From contig NZ_JAHZTD010000003.1 in the NCBI RefSeq assembly GCF_019599275.1, positions 558,001 through 622,000 on the forward strand: 64,000 nucleotides of DNA, in the 5' to 3' direction. This document shows positions 34,135 through 42,842 of the stretch, one piece after another (position 1 is the first letter of the stretch; each line of letters starts with the position of its first letter). The position numbers were made by a program, and so were the translations under genes. A model generated the notes under the pieces. That model ran no database searches. It was not told the DNA's origin and was given only the letters and a program-made list of their open reading frames with translations. The stretch comes from Hymenobacter sp. HSC-4F20. Lineage in GTDB: Bacteria > Bacteroidota > Bacteroidia > Cytophagales > Hymenobacteraceae.

Positions 34135-35406
34135 ATGTTTCAACCTGCCCTGCCCACCCCGCCCCTGCCCCCGGCAACTCCTGATGCCGCCGCGTACGCC
34201 AAGCTACAGGAGCTGTATGAGCACCTGCAACGCGCATATGCCGCCACCGAGGCTAGCCAGGCCTACTACCAAGGACTGCACGAACACGCCCCGGTAGCCT
34301 ACTGCACGCTCAGCACCGATGGCACCGTGGTGCACCTGAACCAGCAGGCTGAGCGCCTGCTGGGCCGCAGCACAGCGCAGCTGCGCGGGGTGGCTTTCGC
34401 TACGCTCGTAAGTCCGCTGCAGCGGTGGGATTTTCTTCACTCCTTCGAGCAAATTATGACGACTACGCTACCCCAAACCGGGGAGGTAGTATTGCACACC
34501 GGCTACGGCCACGCGCTTACGGTGCAGCTGGAAGGCACCACGGCCCTCACGCCCGAGGGCGAACGGCAGTGCTATCTGGCCCTGCTTGATATTACGGAGG
34601 CCCGGCAGGTGGCGGTGGTGCTGGCGGCCAGCGAGCAGAAGTTCCGGCGGCTGTTTGAGCAAAGCACCGACGCGGTAGCCTTAATGCAGAACGAACAGTT
34701 TATTGATTGTAACGCGGCGGTGCTGGAGCTGCTTGGGGCCACTGACAAGCAGCAGATTCTGGGCCACTACCCCTGGGACCTGGCCCCTTACGAACAGCGG
34801 CCCGGCGTCAGCTCCGTTTCCTACTTCCGGGAATCGGTAGCGGAGGCGTTGAGGTCGGGCTCAAAGCGGTGCGAGGGCATCCTGTGCCGCTTGTCCGGAG
34901 AGTTTATGTGGGTAGAAGCCGTCCTGACTCCGGTTAAAACCGATGGGGAGTTACTGCTGCACGTCCTCTGGCGCAATATCACGGCCCAGAAACAGGAGCA
35001 GCGCCGCCGGCAGGAGTGCGAGCAGCAGCTAGAGCTGACGCTGGCCGCCACCAATGCCGGAATATGGTCGTGGGATGTGGCGACGAACCAGGTGCACTGT
35101 AATGCCCAGGCCCGGATTTACTTCGGCTGGCCGCCGGAAGATACCACCGCCCTGTCCCTAGATCTGCTGCAAGCCACCGTGCACCCATCCGACGCCGCAC
35201 CGCTGCAGGCCGCTCTGGAACACGCCTACCAGCACGGCGTCATGCCTCCACACGCGTTGCACGCTCTATGGCCCGATGGCTCTGCTCACCCGCTTGTGCT
35301 GCAAGGCCAACGAATTAGCAATGAGTTCGGCCACCCGCAACGCATTCAGGGCATTGTGCACCAGCCCTGCGCTGCTCTCCCCAACGCAGGTACCGGCGCC
35401 GCGTAA
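34135..35406 (+). CDS. Multi-PAS domain protein without output domain
   Basis: 423 residues from the ATG at 34135, the first start before the predicted helix (AAYAKLQELYEHLQRAYAAT); a GTG start at 34024 would add a Pro-rich stretch. Three PAS-like modules: about 45-150 (APVAYCTLSTDGTVVHLNQQ, AERLLGRS), about 165-290 (FRRLFEQSTDAVALMQNEQF, IDCNAAVLELLG) and about 300-410 (TNAGIWSWDVATNQVHCNAQ). The protein ends with the third PAS domain; no HisKA, GGDEF or HTH domain follows before the stop at 35404-35406. It may be a stand-alone sensor acting through protein contacts, or a truncated histidine kinase. It sits opposite in direction to purH and mreB. Confidence 0.86.
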   Translation: MFQPALPTPPLPPATPDAAAYAKLQELYEHLQRAYAATEASQAYYQGLHEHAPVAYCTLSTDGTVVHLNQQAERLLGRSTAQLRGVAFATLVSPLQRWDFLHSFEQIMTTTLPQTGEVVLHTGYGHALTVQLEGTTALTPEGERQCYLALLDITEARQVAVVLAASEQKFRRLFEQSTDAVALMQNEQFIDCNAAVLELLGATDKQQILGHYPWDLAPYEQRPGVSSVSYFRESVAEALRSGSKRCEGILCRLSGEFMWVEAVLTPVKTDGELLLHVLWRNITAQKQEQRRRQECEQQLELTLAATNAGIWSWDVATNQVHCNAQARIYFGWPPEDTTALSLDLLQATVHPSDAAPLQAALEHAYQHGVMPPHALHALWPDGSAHPLVLQGQRISNEFGHPQRIQGIVHQPCAALPNAGTGAA

Positions 35407-35411
35407 CAGCA

Positions 35412-35456
35412 CTGCCGCGGGCATCTTCCCAAGCTTCGGGAAGACGCCCGCGGCAG
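35412..35456. terminator. Hairpin between PAS gene and purH
   Basis: Arms CTGCCGCGGGCATCTTCCC and GGGAAGACGCCCGCGGCAG (one mismatch) around a seven-base loop. Placed between convergent genes, so probably a bidirectional terminator; no T-tract. Confidence 0.7.
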
Positions 35457-35491
35457 CGGACAGTAGAGGAAAGCCTAGTGGCCCAGCACGA

Positions 35492-37027
35492 TTAGTGTTT
35501 GAAATGCCGAACCCCAGTTAGCACCATGGCCATGCCCAGGCGGTTAGCGGCGGCAATGCTATCCTGGTCCTTAATAGAGCCGCCTGGCTGCACCACGGCC
35601 CGAATACCGGCTTCACCAGCAATTTCAACGCAGTCGGGGAAGGGGAAGAAAGCGTCGGAGGCCATAACGCTACCCTGCAGGTCGAAGCCGAAGCTGCGGG
35701 CTTTCTCGATGGCTTGGCGCAGTGCATCCACCCGTGAGGTCTGCCCCACGCCGGAGGCCAGCAGTTGCCCGGCCCGGGCCAGCACAATGGTGTTGCTCTT
35801 GGTATGCTTGCAGATTTTAAGGGCAAACTCCAGGGCCGCTACCTCCTCGGCCGTCGGGGCCGATTCCGTAACGGTGCGGAACTCCGGGGCCCCTTCCACT
35901 ACGCGGTCAAAGTCCTGCTCAATAATGCCATTAAGCAACGTTTTCACTTGCTTGGCGGGAAACTGCACTGGCTTCTGGCGCAGCAGAATACGGTTTTTCT
36001 TGCTTTGCAGAAGGGGCAGAGCATCGGCCAGGAATTCCGGGGCAATCAGCACCTCGAAAAACAGCTTGTTCAGCTCCTCAGCCGTGGCCGCATCCACCGG
36101 CTTGTTCACGATAATCACCCCGCCAAACGCGGATACCGGGTCGCAGGCCAGAGCATTGAGGTAGGCGTCGCGGAGAGTTGCGGCCTGGGCTACCCCACAG
36201 GCATTGGTGTGCTTAAGGATAGCGCAGGCAGCGGGGCCGTCGGTGGCAAACTCCTGCATCAGCAGCACGGCCGCGTCCACATCCACGAGGTTGTTATAGC
36301 TCAGCTGCTTGCCGTGCAGCTGGTCGAAGAGCGCTGCCAGGTCGCCGTAGAAGGTGCCGGCCTGGTGAGGATTTTCGCCGTAGCGCAGGGGAGTAGCAGG
36401 CTTCTGGCTGAGTTTGAGCGTAGCTCCGCCCAGCTCCGTACCCTGGGCCATATACTGGAAGATTTGGGTATCATAGTGCGAGGTAGCCTCGAAGGCGGCG
36501 GCGGCGTAGTGGCGGCGGTCTTCCAGGTCGGTAGCGCAGCCCTTGGCCTGCAGTAGCTCGGTCACGGCCGCGTACTGCTCGCGGCTGCTGACCACCAGCA
36601 CGTCGCGGAAGTTCTTGGCGGCGGCGCGCAGCAGTGAAATCCCGCCAATGTCAATTTTTTCAATTACCTCCGACTCGGGGGCCCCGGAGGCTACGGTTTC
36701 CTCGAAGGGGTAGAGGTCGACAATTACCAGGTCGATGGGTGGAATCTGGTGCTGCTCGGCTTCCTGCAAGTCGGCGGCCTCGTGGCGCCGGTGCAGGATG
36801 CCCCCGAACACCTTCGGGTGCAGGGTTTTTACTCGTCCGCCGAATACGGCCGGAAAGCCCGTGAGGCTTTCCACCGCCGTTACGGTACCCCCCTGCTCTT
36901 CAATAAACTGCTGGGTTCCGCCCGTAGAATAAATGGTTACGCCGTGTTCCTTTAGTAATGCTACCAGGGGCCCCAGACGGTCTTTATAATAAACGGAAAC
37001 AAGGGCGGAACGAATGGGCTGCGACAT
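35492..37027 (-). CDS. purH: Bifunctional AICAR formyltransferase/IMP cyclohydrolase
   Basis: 511 residues from the ATG at 37027 (MSQPIRSALVSVY). The N-terminal IMP cyclohydrolase (MGS-like) domain has YSTGGTQQFIEEQG and RVKTLHPKVFGGIL. The C-terminal AICAR transformylase domain has LRYGENPHQAGTFYG, the KHTNACGVA motif and SGVGQTSRVDALRQAI. It performs the last two steps of purine synthesis. In many Bacteroidota purH lies directly beside mreB; here a PAS gene on the other strand separates them. Confidence 0.98.
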   Translation of the reverse strand: MSQPIRSALVSVYYKDRLGPLVALLKEHGVTIYSTGGTQQFIEEQGGTVTAVESLTGFPAVFGGRVKTLHPKVFGGILHRRHEAADLQEAEQHQIPPIDLVIVDLYPFEETVASGAPESEVIEKIDIGGISLLRAAAKNFRDVLVVSSREQYAAVTELLQAKGCATDLEDRRHYAAAAFEATSHYDTQIFQYMAQGTELGGATLKLSQKPATPLRYGENPHQAGTFYGDLAALFDQLHGKQLSYNNLVDVDAAVLLMQEFATDGPAACAILKHTNACGVAQAATLRDAYLNALACDPVSAFGGVIIVNKPVDAATAEELNKLFFEVLIAPEFLADALPLLQSKKNRILLRQKPVQFPAKQVKTLLNGIIEQDFDRVVEGAPEFRTVTESAPTAEEVAALEFALKICKHTKSNTIVLARAGQLLASGVGQTSRVDALRQAIEKARSFGFDLQGSVMASDAFFPFPDCVEIAGEAGIRAVVQPGGSIKDQDSIAAANRLGMAMVLTGVRHFKH

Positions 37028-37200
37028 AACGAGCAACTGATTGGTGAAGAAGTGAAACGCGCCGCGAAGGTAGGCACCACCCCCCAGAGCGATGTTACGG
37101 AATTATTAACTGCCCGTGCAGCGGCCCGCACCTACCCCTCAGCTTCCCTCCCTACGGTCAAGTTATCGTATAGTCGAGTATTCCTTTGCTGGTACCTTAT

Positions 37201-37710
37201 ATGCCCGAAGCACGTATTTCACCGCCCGTTGCTCGGTTTCTGGTTACTCCTGAGCTGGCCGAAGCTGCCGCACAGGCCCCATGACTTTTTCAGCGTGCTG
37301 CCTTTTCTGACTACGAAGGAGGCTTTCCGGTAGAAGAAATCCAGTGGCTGCGCGACGTAGGGCTGCTGACGGCGCCCCTATCCCCTGTCTGGAGAGAGGC
37401 CGGCCTTGGAAAGTGGAGCACACCTACTTGCTGCTTAGCGTCCTGCGGCACAGTATCCGCGGCAACCTGGCGTTCCGGCGCGTGTACGAAGGCCACGTAA
37501 ATACCCCCAGCTTCTGCAGCGCTTCGGCCGCCACAACTTGGGTAGCCGCTAGGCATCCCATACCTAAGCCGGGCACTTGTTTGGGGTGTGGAACACCGAA
37601 GCCGCTGATGGCGTGACTGGCCCCCGCTGCCGAACGGGTGCTTTTGCCTGCATGGCAGCAAAACCTTCGACTCGGGGGCCAGTCACGTCACTTGTCCGCT
37701 GCTAACGGCG
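37201..37710 (+). pseudogene. Decayed acyl-CoA dehydrogenase
   Basis: Acyl-CoA dehydrogenase-like segments appear in correct order but in changing frames. Frame 1 from 37201 reads MPEARISPPVARFLVTPELA, then a TGA, then DYEGGFPVEEIQWLRDVGLL. Another frame around 37420-37500 reads TYLLLSVLRHSIRGNLAFRR and VYEGHVN. A third around 37570 reads GHLFGVWNTEAADGV, with stops just before it. Frame 1 again from 37648 reads LHGSKTFDSGASHV. At least three frameshifts and several stops separate them, and most of the C-terminal half is missing. These phrases match the N-terminal and middle domain of acyl-CoA dehydrogenases (the flavin-side W-T-E region). It cannot make a working enzyme. Confidence 0.78.
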
Positions 37711-37881
37711 ACTTGGTCGGTTTGCGCGGCCAGAGTTGCAAGGGTTGTGCGCAGAGTAGCAGCTGCATCTTTAGTTCGGATAATAATGCTGGCCTGCACA
37801 CCACGGATAGGCAGCAACGGGAATAGCGTAGGAAGTGAGGAATGAAACCCAGCAGAAAGCAGGTAGGAAAAGATGCCCGCG

Positions 37882-39147
37882 CTAGAATGCCTCACCCACG
37901 GCGAAGATGATACCGGAATTTCCGCCCGAGCCTACGCCATAGTCAAGGCGGATGTTGAGCCGGTCGCGCCGGTTAAACCGGAAGCGGGCTCCCACGCCGC
38001 CCGCGTACTTCATTTCGTCGACCTTATAGTCGCCGAGGCGGGGCGCTACCTGGCCCGCCGCCCCGAACACGACGCCGTCGAAGCGCCAGAACAGTTTCTG
38101 CCGGATTTCGGCTTGGAAGGTGGAGAATTGCCGGTCCCGGAAGCGGGCCTCGTAGATGCCGCGCATCAGGTAGGCATTGTTGTAGAGCGAGCCGCCCAGC
38201 GTAGCTCCCATGCCGCCCAACTCGCGAAACGGTACGCTACCCGTGTGGTACTGGCCCAGAAACTGCAGGGCCAGGATGGTGTTGTTGGAGCCAAACAGGG
38301 GGTTAAAGTGCCGGGCATCCACCATATAGCGGGTGAATTTGTAGTCGCTGCCGAGCCCCCCGCCATTAAAGAGCATGTGCGCGTCCACGAAGTTACCACG
38401 GTAGGTAGCCAGCACGTTGTCGCGCCCGTCGTAGAGCAGAGCGGGGCCTACTCCGGAAGTGGTGTAGCCGTTGCGCTCCTTGGCAGATAAGGTGTAGTAG
38501 GGAGTAGTATTGCCTTCCGTGTCTTTGAGCGTCACCTCACCCAGGTTGGTAAACCGGTAGCGCACCCCCACGAACAGGTTCGGCACCACCTTCACCAGCG
38601 CCTTTTCATCAAACACCCACAGCGGATACTGAATGTGGGACTCAATATCCTTATTGGTATTATTCCCGATACCGTAGTAGTTGAATGCCAGATCATAGTA
38701 GCTCAACTCGCCGGAGAAGAAGAACTTCTCCTCTTTGGTGAAGATAGTATGCGTCAGCTGGACAGTTGTTTGCTTTTTCTGCGAAATCCAGGCAATCAGG
38801 CGAGCATTCGACTTGCGCACGGTGGTATCCTGGCCAAAGCGCCACACCGGTAGAATGGCGGCCCCGCCCGCAAACCCGGTTTCCTGCTGGTAAAACGCAA
38901 TCGGGACGGGAATAAAGCTGGGCTTGTTCGGGTCATCGGGGACTAGCTTGACAGGAGCGGCCGGAGCCAGCGCCCGGTTCAGGCCCACGGGAGCCCCAGC
39001 GGTAGCAGGCGCCGCTGGTTCGGTGGTCACGGCGGCAGCAGAAGCCAGCAGCGTGCCAGCAGAATCGGGCGTAGTAAGCGTCGACTGCGCCCGGGCAGCC
39101 GGAGCGGCTAGCGCACCAAGCGCCAGCAGCGGGTAGAGAAAGCGCAT
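37882..39147 (-). CDS. Outer-membrane beta-barrel protein, BamA/surface-antigen type
   Basis: 421 residues from the ATG at 39147, followed by a signal peptide (MRFLYPLLALGALAAPAARA). An Ala/Pro-rich spacer of about 50 residues leads to IPVPIAFYQQETGFAGGAAI, the usual opening of Omp85-type barrels lacking POTRA domains in Bacteroidota. The rest consists of alternating strand patterns and ends in phenylalanine (GIIFAVGEAF), the outer-membrane insertion signal. No POTRA domains, so it is not the essential BamA. Possible roles are surface lipoprotein or lipid-related export; function unknown. Confidence 0.82.
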   Translation of the reverse strand: MRFLYPLLALGALAAPAARAQSTLTTPDSAGTLLASAAAVTTEPAAPATAGAPVGLNRALAPAAPVKLVPDDPNKPSFIPVPIAFYQQETGFAGGAAILPVWRFGQDTTVRKSNARLIAWISQKKQTTVQLTHTIFTKEEKFFFSGELSYYDLAFNYYGIGNNTNKDIESHIQYPLWVFDEKALVKVVPNLFVGVRYRFTNLGEVTLKDTEGNTTPYYTLSAKERNGYTTSGVGPALLYDGRDNVLATYRGNFVDAHMLFNGGGLGSDYKFTRYMVDARHFNPLFGSNNTILALQFLGQYHTGSVPFRELGGMGATLGGSLYNNAYLMRGIYEARFRDRQFSTFQAEIRQKLFWRFDGVVFGAAGQVAPRLGDYKVDEMKYAGGVGARFRFNRRDRLNIRLDYGVGSGGNSGIIFAVGEAF

Positions 39148-39328
39148 ACGTAGATGGCTAATGTCAGGAAGTGGGATTGGGAGCGGGCCGGCCCAGCTCA
39201 GCAAGGAAGCCAGTTGGGCGGCAGCAGCACTATCCTCCTAACGGAACAGTAGCCTCTACGGTTGTCGGGGGCGGCCTCCGGCACCTAGTCGCCGGCGGTT
39301 TCCGGCTCCGGCGCTAACTAGCTGGCGG

Positions 39329-40255
39329 CTATGCAGCTACTACCAGCATAGACAATATGCCGGCCAGCATAATCCATTTACACCACAGGCTTAAGGTGGA
39401 AAAGTTGCGCTTACGGTCGGCCCGGCGCAGGTGGTTAGCCAGGGCCAGTAGCGGCCCGAGTACGCCCACCAGCAGCCACGCCCCCAGGCAGAACCGGCGC
39501 GTAACCAGGGCGTTATAGCTGGCTCCCATCACCAGCAATACTAGGCAGGCTAGGAAAAAACCGGCTGCCCACTTGGTACGGGCGACGCCCCACACAATAG
39601 GCAGGGTCCGGCAATTGTGCTGGGCGTCGCCGCGCATGTCCTCCACATCCTTGAGTATTTCGCGCACTACCGTCAGCAGGAAGGCCGCCAGGGCGTAGCC
39701 CCACACGGTCGTATTACCTGTTCGGGCCTGCAGGTCGGGCAGCAGCACCAGGGCAGCGGTAAGCGTGGCAATGCTCAGATTGCCCACCAACGCTACCTTC
39801 TTGAAGCGCACAGAATACCCCCACAGCAGTAGCGCCGACCCCAGGTTAACCATCCCCAGCAACGGCGACAGAAATCCACTGATGGCCACGCCTATTCCGG
39901 AAAGCAGCAGGTGGGCCAGCATGGCATGGCGCCGATTCACCACCCGGCCCACCACCAGGCGGTTAGGCCGGTTAATAGCATCTATCTTGACATCGTAGTA
40001 ATCATTGATAATGTAGCCCGCGGCCCCGATGCTTAGGGCCGCTCCGGCCAGCAGCCCGAAGGAGGGAGTAAGCACCCGCTGCCACCCGGCGCCAGGTAGC
40101 AGCAAACATGCCCGCACCAGCAGCAGGCACAGGCCCATAATCAGCAGGTTAGGCAGGCGCACCAAGCGGGCCATCTGGCGCCAGTTGCCCGGCTCCGGTG
40201 CCGCGGGAGGCCCCGGTACGGAGCGAGAAGCAGAAGGCAGCGGCGCAGCAGACAT
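39329..40255 (-). CDS. UbiA family prenyltransferase (geranylgeranylglycerol-phosphate transferase-like)
   Basis: 308 residues from the ATG at 40255, with about eight membrane segments after an Ala/Pro-rich cytoplasmic start. The Asp motifs are intact: NDYYDVKID (residues 84-92) and the second motif KDVEDMRGD. Bacteroidota members in this setting are commonly annotated as geranylgeranylglycerol-phosphate geranylgeranyltransferase, but the product in bacteria is rarely proven. Neighbours with KdsC-like, DUF2520 and related genes fit a conserved Bacteroidota group. It is a different subfamily from the UbiA protein at 8.1 kb. Confidence 0.88.
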   Translation of the reverse strand: MSAAPLPSASRSVPGPPAAPEPGNWRQMARLVRLPNLLIMGLCLLLVRACLLLPGAGWQRVLTPSFGLLAGAALSIGAAGYIINDYYDVKIDAINRPNRLVVGRVVNRRHAMLAHLLLSGIGVAISGFLSPLLGMVNLGSALLLWGYSVRFKKVALVGNLSIATLTAALVLLPDLQARTGNTTVWGYALAAFLLTVVREILKDVEDMRGDAQHNCRTLPIVWGVARTKWAAGFFLACLVLLVMGASYNALVTRRFCLGAWLLVGVLGPLLALANHLRRADRKRNFSTLSLWCKWIMLAGILSMLVVAA

Positions 40256-40319
40256 GAGCAGAAAAGCAAACAAGACCAGGACTACGGCAAAGATGCACTA
40301 CCCCATGAGAACCCACACA

Positions 40320-40353
40320 AGAAAGCCCCTCCCGAATTCGGAAGAGGCTTTCT
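40320..40353 (-). terminator. Hairpin downstream of cold-shock gene
   Basis: Arms AGAAAGCCCCTCCCGAA and TTCGGAAGAGGCTTTCT, two mismatches, centred on GAATTC. It lies about 30 bases past the stop of the cold-shock gene on the minus strand. Confidence 0.7.
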
Positions 40354-40385
40354 ACATATGCTAAAAACTCAAGCCAACAGCTTGT

Positions 40386-40580
40386 TTACAGTTTCTTCAC
40401 ATTCACCGCATTAACGCCCTTACGGCCTTCCTGAGTGTCAAACTCTACGCGGTCATTTTGCTGGATCTGGCCCCCGTTAAGGCCGGTAATGTGGACGAAG
40501 AAATCTTCCTTCGTACCGTCTTCCGTAATGAAGCCGTAGCCCTTCGACTCATTAAAGAATTTTACGGTTCCTGTTTTCAT
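40386..40580 (-). CDS. Cold-shock domain protein
   Basis: 64 residues, a complete single cold-shock domain: MKTGTVKFFNESKGYGFI with the RNP1 motif (KGYGFIT) and RNP2 (DFFVHI). These small proteins bind single-stranded RNA or DNA and act as RNA chaperones. The leader upstream is AT-rich, as is common for regulated csp genes; thermoregulation is not shown. Confidence 0.97.
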   Translation of the reverse strand: MKTGTVKFFNESKGYGFITEDGTKEDFFVHITGLNGGQIQQNDRVEFDTQEGRKGVNAVNVKKL

Positions 40581-40709
40581 GAAAAAAGAAAGAGTAATAA
40601 GGTGAATGATGGTCGGGGTAAATATAGAGGGATTTTAGAAAAGCGCAACTCTACTTTCGCGAAGGGCAACTAGGGGTATAAGGGGTAAGTAAGTGGCCTA
40701 TTGGAGGCG

Positions 40710-41213
40710 CTACCACGTATTTTGGGCTTTAAGTACGGCCTCAATCAGCTCGCGGACGGCGCCGTGGCCGCCGGGCAGGGCGGCGGTATAGTTACTGATG
40801 GCGCGCACGTCGGCGGCGGCGTCGGCGGGGCAGGCAGCAATGGCGCAGCGGCGCATTACCTCCAGGTCCGGTACGTCGTCGCCCATATAGGCAATGCGGC
40901 TGGGGTCAAGGCGGTAGGTGTTGATGTAGGTATTGAAGATTTTCATCTTATCATCAACTCCCAGGAAAATGTCGCGCACGTCCAGCGACTCCAGCCGCTT
41001 GCGCACACCTTCCTCCTCCCGGCCCGAAATAACGGCTACGCGGTAGCCTTTCGCCAGGGCATGGCGCACGGCGTAGCCATCCCGGATGTGGAAGGCCCGG
41101 GCCTGCTCCCCGGAGTTCAGGGCCAGCAGCGTGCCATCGGTCAGGACCCCGTCCACGTCGAAGATAAATCCTTGAATAGCCCGCAGATCGGGGGGGGTAG
41201 CAGAAAACGTCAT
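40710..41213 (-). CDS. kdsC: KdsC-like HAD phosphatase (Kdo-8-phosphate phosphatase)
   Basis: 167 residues, a capless C0-type HAD protein. Motif I is FDVDGVLTDGTLL, motif II VISGRE, with Lys and GDD of motifs III and IV in DKMKIFNTYI and YMGDDVPDLE. This matches KdsC, which dephosphorylates Kdo-8-phosphate for the LPS core. Close Bacteroidota relatives may act on other phospho-sugars, such as nonulosonate precursors. Part of a minus-strand series with IscX and a ferredoxin upstream. Confidence 0.88.
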   Translation of the reverse strand: MTFSATPPDLRAIQGFIFDVDGVLTDGTLLALNSGEQARAFHIRDGYAVRHALAKGYRVAVISGREEEGVRKRLESLDVRDIFLGVDDKMKIFNTYINTYRLDPSRIAYMGDDVPDLEVMRRCAIAACPADAAADVRAISNYTAALPGGHGAVRELIEAVLKAQNTW

Positions 41214-41298
41214 CTAAACAGCTGCAGAAGCAAAGTGGGTAGGCATAGGCCGGGTCCTGACGGGCTACCGCGGCCCGCCAGTGCCGCGAGGAAGCGTA

Positions 41299-41535
41299 TT
41301 ATTGATTGTCGCGCCACTCATACACCCATTTGGCCTGAATCTGCTCGAGGTGTCCCTCGTTGGCCTGTTCGCGGGTACCCTCAAAGTTGGGTAGGGTCAG
41401 GACCCACTCCAGCAAATCGGTAAACCGGATACGGTAGATTTTGGCCTCGCTGAAGTCGTCGCCGAACTTTTCGTACAGCGCCATGGCAATATCCTCATGG
41501 TCGCTCCACTGCATGGGGGGCTCAAAGTGGTTCAT
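41299..41535 (-). CDS. iscX: IscX-like Fe-S assembly protein
   Basis: 78 residues from the ATG at 41535; longer in-frame residues upstream look non-coding. Matches the IscX outline: QWSDHEDIAMALYEKFGDD, then IRFTDLLEWVLTLPNFEGTR and IQAKWVYEW at the end. IscX binds the cysteine desulfurase IscS and iron and modulates ISC cluster assembly. It lies directly downstream of an ISC-type ferredoxin on the same strand, as in the classic hscA-fdx-iscX order, but the rest of that operon is absent here. Confidence 0.9.
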   Translation of the reverse strand: MNHFEPPMQWSDHEDIAMALYEKFGDDFSEAKIYRIRFTDLLEWVLTLPNFEGTREQANEGHLEQIQAKWVYEWRDNQ

Positions 41536-41633
41536 CTGGTAACGGGAAATGTGGGGAATGCGCTGAAAGTAAAAGGCGCACGAACAAGTACAAGGCACAC
41601 AGCACGTAGCACACGCGCTATCTTGCTACCTGC

Positions 41634-41963
41634 CTAGTGGCCGAGAAACTCCTGCGGGGGAATAAGCACGACCACATCTTGGTTGCCCTGCACCACGCAC
41701 TGGCAGCCCAGACGGGAATTGATGCGTGGGTTTACGGCACGGTCGATAAAGTCTTCTTCCTTGTCCGAAATTTCGGGCAGGTCGTCTTCGCCTTGCAGGA
41801 TGTATACGTGGCAGGTGCTGCAGCCGCAGACGCCGCCGCAGTTGTGCTGGAGCTGAATATCGTTGTTCAGGGCCACGTCCAGCACCGATTCGCCCTGAGC
41901 GGCCACGTGGGTCTGGTCGGGCTGGCCGTCCTGAAACTTAAAGGTGATGTTTACGGCTTTCAC
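41634..41963 (-). CDS. fdx: ISC-type 2Fe-2S ferredoxin
   Basis: 109 residues. Cluster ligands Cys42, Cys48, Cys51 in CGGVCGCSTC plus a late Cys (GCQC, residues 87-89), the adrenodoxin/Fdx pattern. The motif VNPRINSRLGCQCVV is characteristic. It supplies electrons for Fe-S assembly. Coupled on the chromosome with the IscX-like gene, 98 bases downstream. Confidence 0.92.
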   Translation of the reverse strand: MKAVNITFKFQDGQPDQTHVAAQGESVLDVALNNDIQLQHNCGGVCGCSTCHVYILQGEDDLPEISDKEEDFIDRAVNPRINSRLGCQCVVQGNQDVVVLIPPQEFLGH

Positions 41964-42032
41964 GGCGTAACGCTAGGAGAACGAGGCAAAAATGCGGGTG
42001 CGAAGGTACGCAGCCCGCTACCCGAATCAAAG

Positions 42033-42842
42033 CTATACACCGGGCTCATTGTTTACGGCTAGTTGCGCCTGCACCTGCTGAATGCTGGTACTCAGTGCTT
42101 TGTATAACGCCTGCCACTCGGACCGACCCTGCAGGGCGGCCTCGTGACGGGCCAGGGTGCCCTCGTCGTGCCGCACGGCCGGACCGGTTTGCACCCTGAA
42201 AGGAGGCTGAGTCAACGCCTTATCGATAGTTTCCTGAATTAAGGGGTGCAGCAATTCCCACGGCAACCCTGCTTCCGTCAGCAACGCCCGGCTGATACCC
42301 AGCAGGTGGTTGGGGAAGTTAGACGCCCACACCGCCGCTACGTGCAGGTGCAGGCGTTGCGCCGAGCTAACCAGCCGCACATCGGCGCTGAGCGAAGCAG
42401 CCAGTTCCAGCACCTGCTGCTGCCCGTGGGCTTCGGCGGCCTCCACGCACAGCGGCACCGTCGCCCAGGCAATCTGCCGGCCCGGGCTAAACGTCTGAAG
42501 CGGATACAAAACCCCACCCCGCACTTCCGGCCGGGCCGCAAACACGGCCAGTGGCAGGGCCCCGGCAGTATGAACTACCAAAGCGCCCGGCGCGAAGCGG
42601 GCCGCCGCCAGCACAGCCGGCACGGCCCCGTCGGGCACGGCAATGATGTAGACCTCAGCGGGAGGTAGCGCAGCCAGCTCGGTTCCGGCCGTAGCGCCCC
42701 GAACCGAGCTGGCCAGGGACTGAGCCGCGGGGAGCGTGCGACTCCAAATGTGCACCACTTGGTGCCCGGCCTGGGCCAGGGCTGGGCCCAGGTGGTGGGC
42801 TACCCGACCGGCCCCTAGCAGCCCAATACGATAAACAGCCAT
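42033..42842 (-). CDS. Rossmann-fold/DUF2520 protein
   Basis: 269 residues. N-terminal NAD(P)-binding fold (IGLLGAGRVAHHLGPAL) and C-terminal DUF2520 helical domain with VLYPLQTFSPGR, AVWASNFPNHLLG and TGPAVRHDEGTLARH. Structurally related to pyrroline-5-carboxylate and ketopantoate reductases. The substrate is unknown. First gene of the minus-strand series ferredoxin-IscX-KdsC. Confidence 0.92.
   Translation of the reverse strand: MAVYRIGLLGAGRVAHHLGPALAQAGHQVVHIWSRTLPAAQSLASSVRGATAGTELAALPPAEVYIIAVPDGAVPAVLAAARFAPGALVVHTAGALPLAVFAARPEVRGGVLYPLQTFSPGRQIAWATVPLCVEAAEAHGQQQVLELAASLSADVRLVSSAQRLHLHVAAVWASNFPNHLLGISRALLTEAGLPWELLHPLIQETIDKALTQPPFRVQTGPAVRHDEGTLARHEAALQGRSEWQALYKALSTSIQQVQAQLAVNNEPGV

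Noticed and set aside
37344-37616. 90-residue plus-strand frame as an intact gene
   Set aside because: It is one frame of a multi-frameshifted acyl-CoA dehydrogenase remnant, not a separate gene.
24779-41963. Any CRISPR, tRNA or rRNA gene in the central region
   Set aside because: Spacers were read for repeat-spacer series and tRNA-like arms; none seen.
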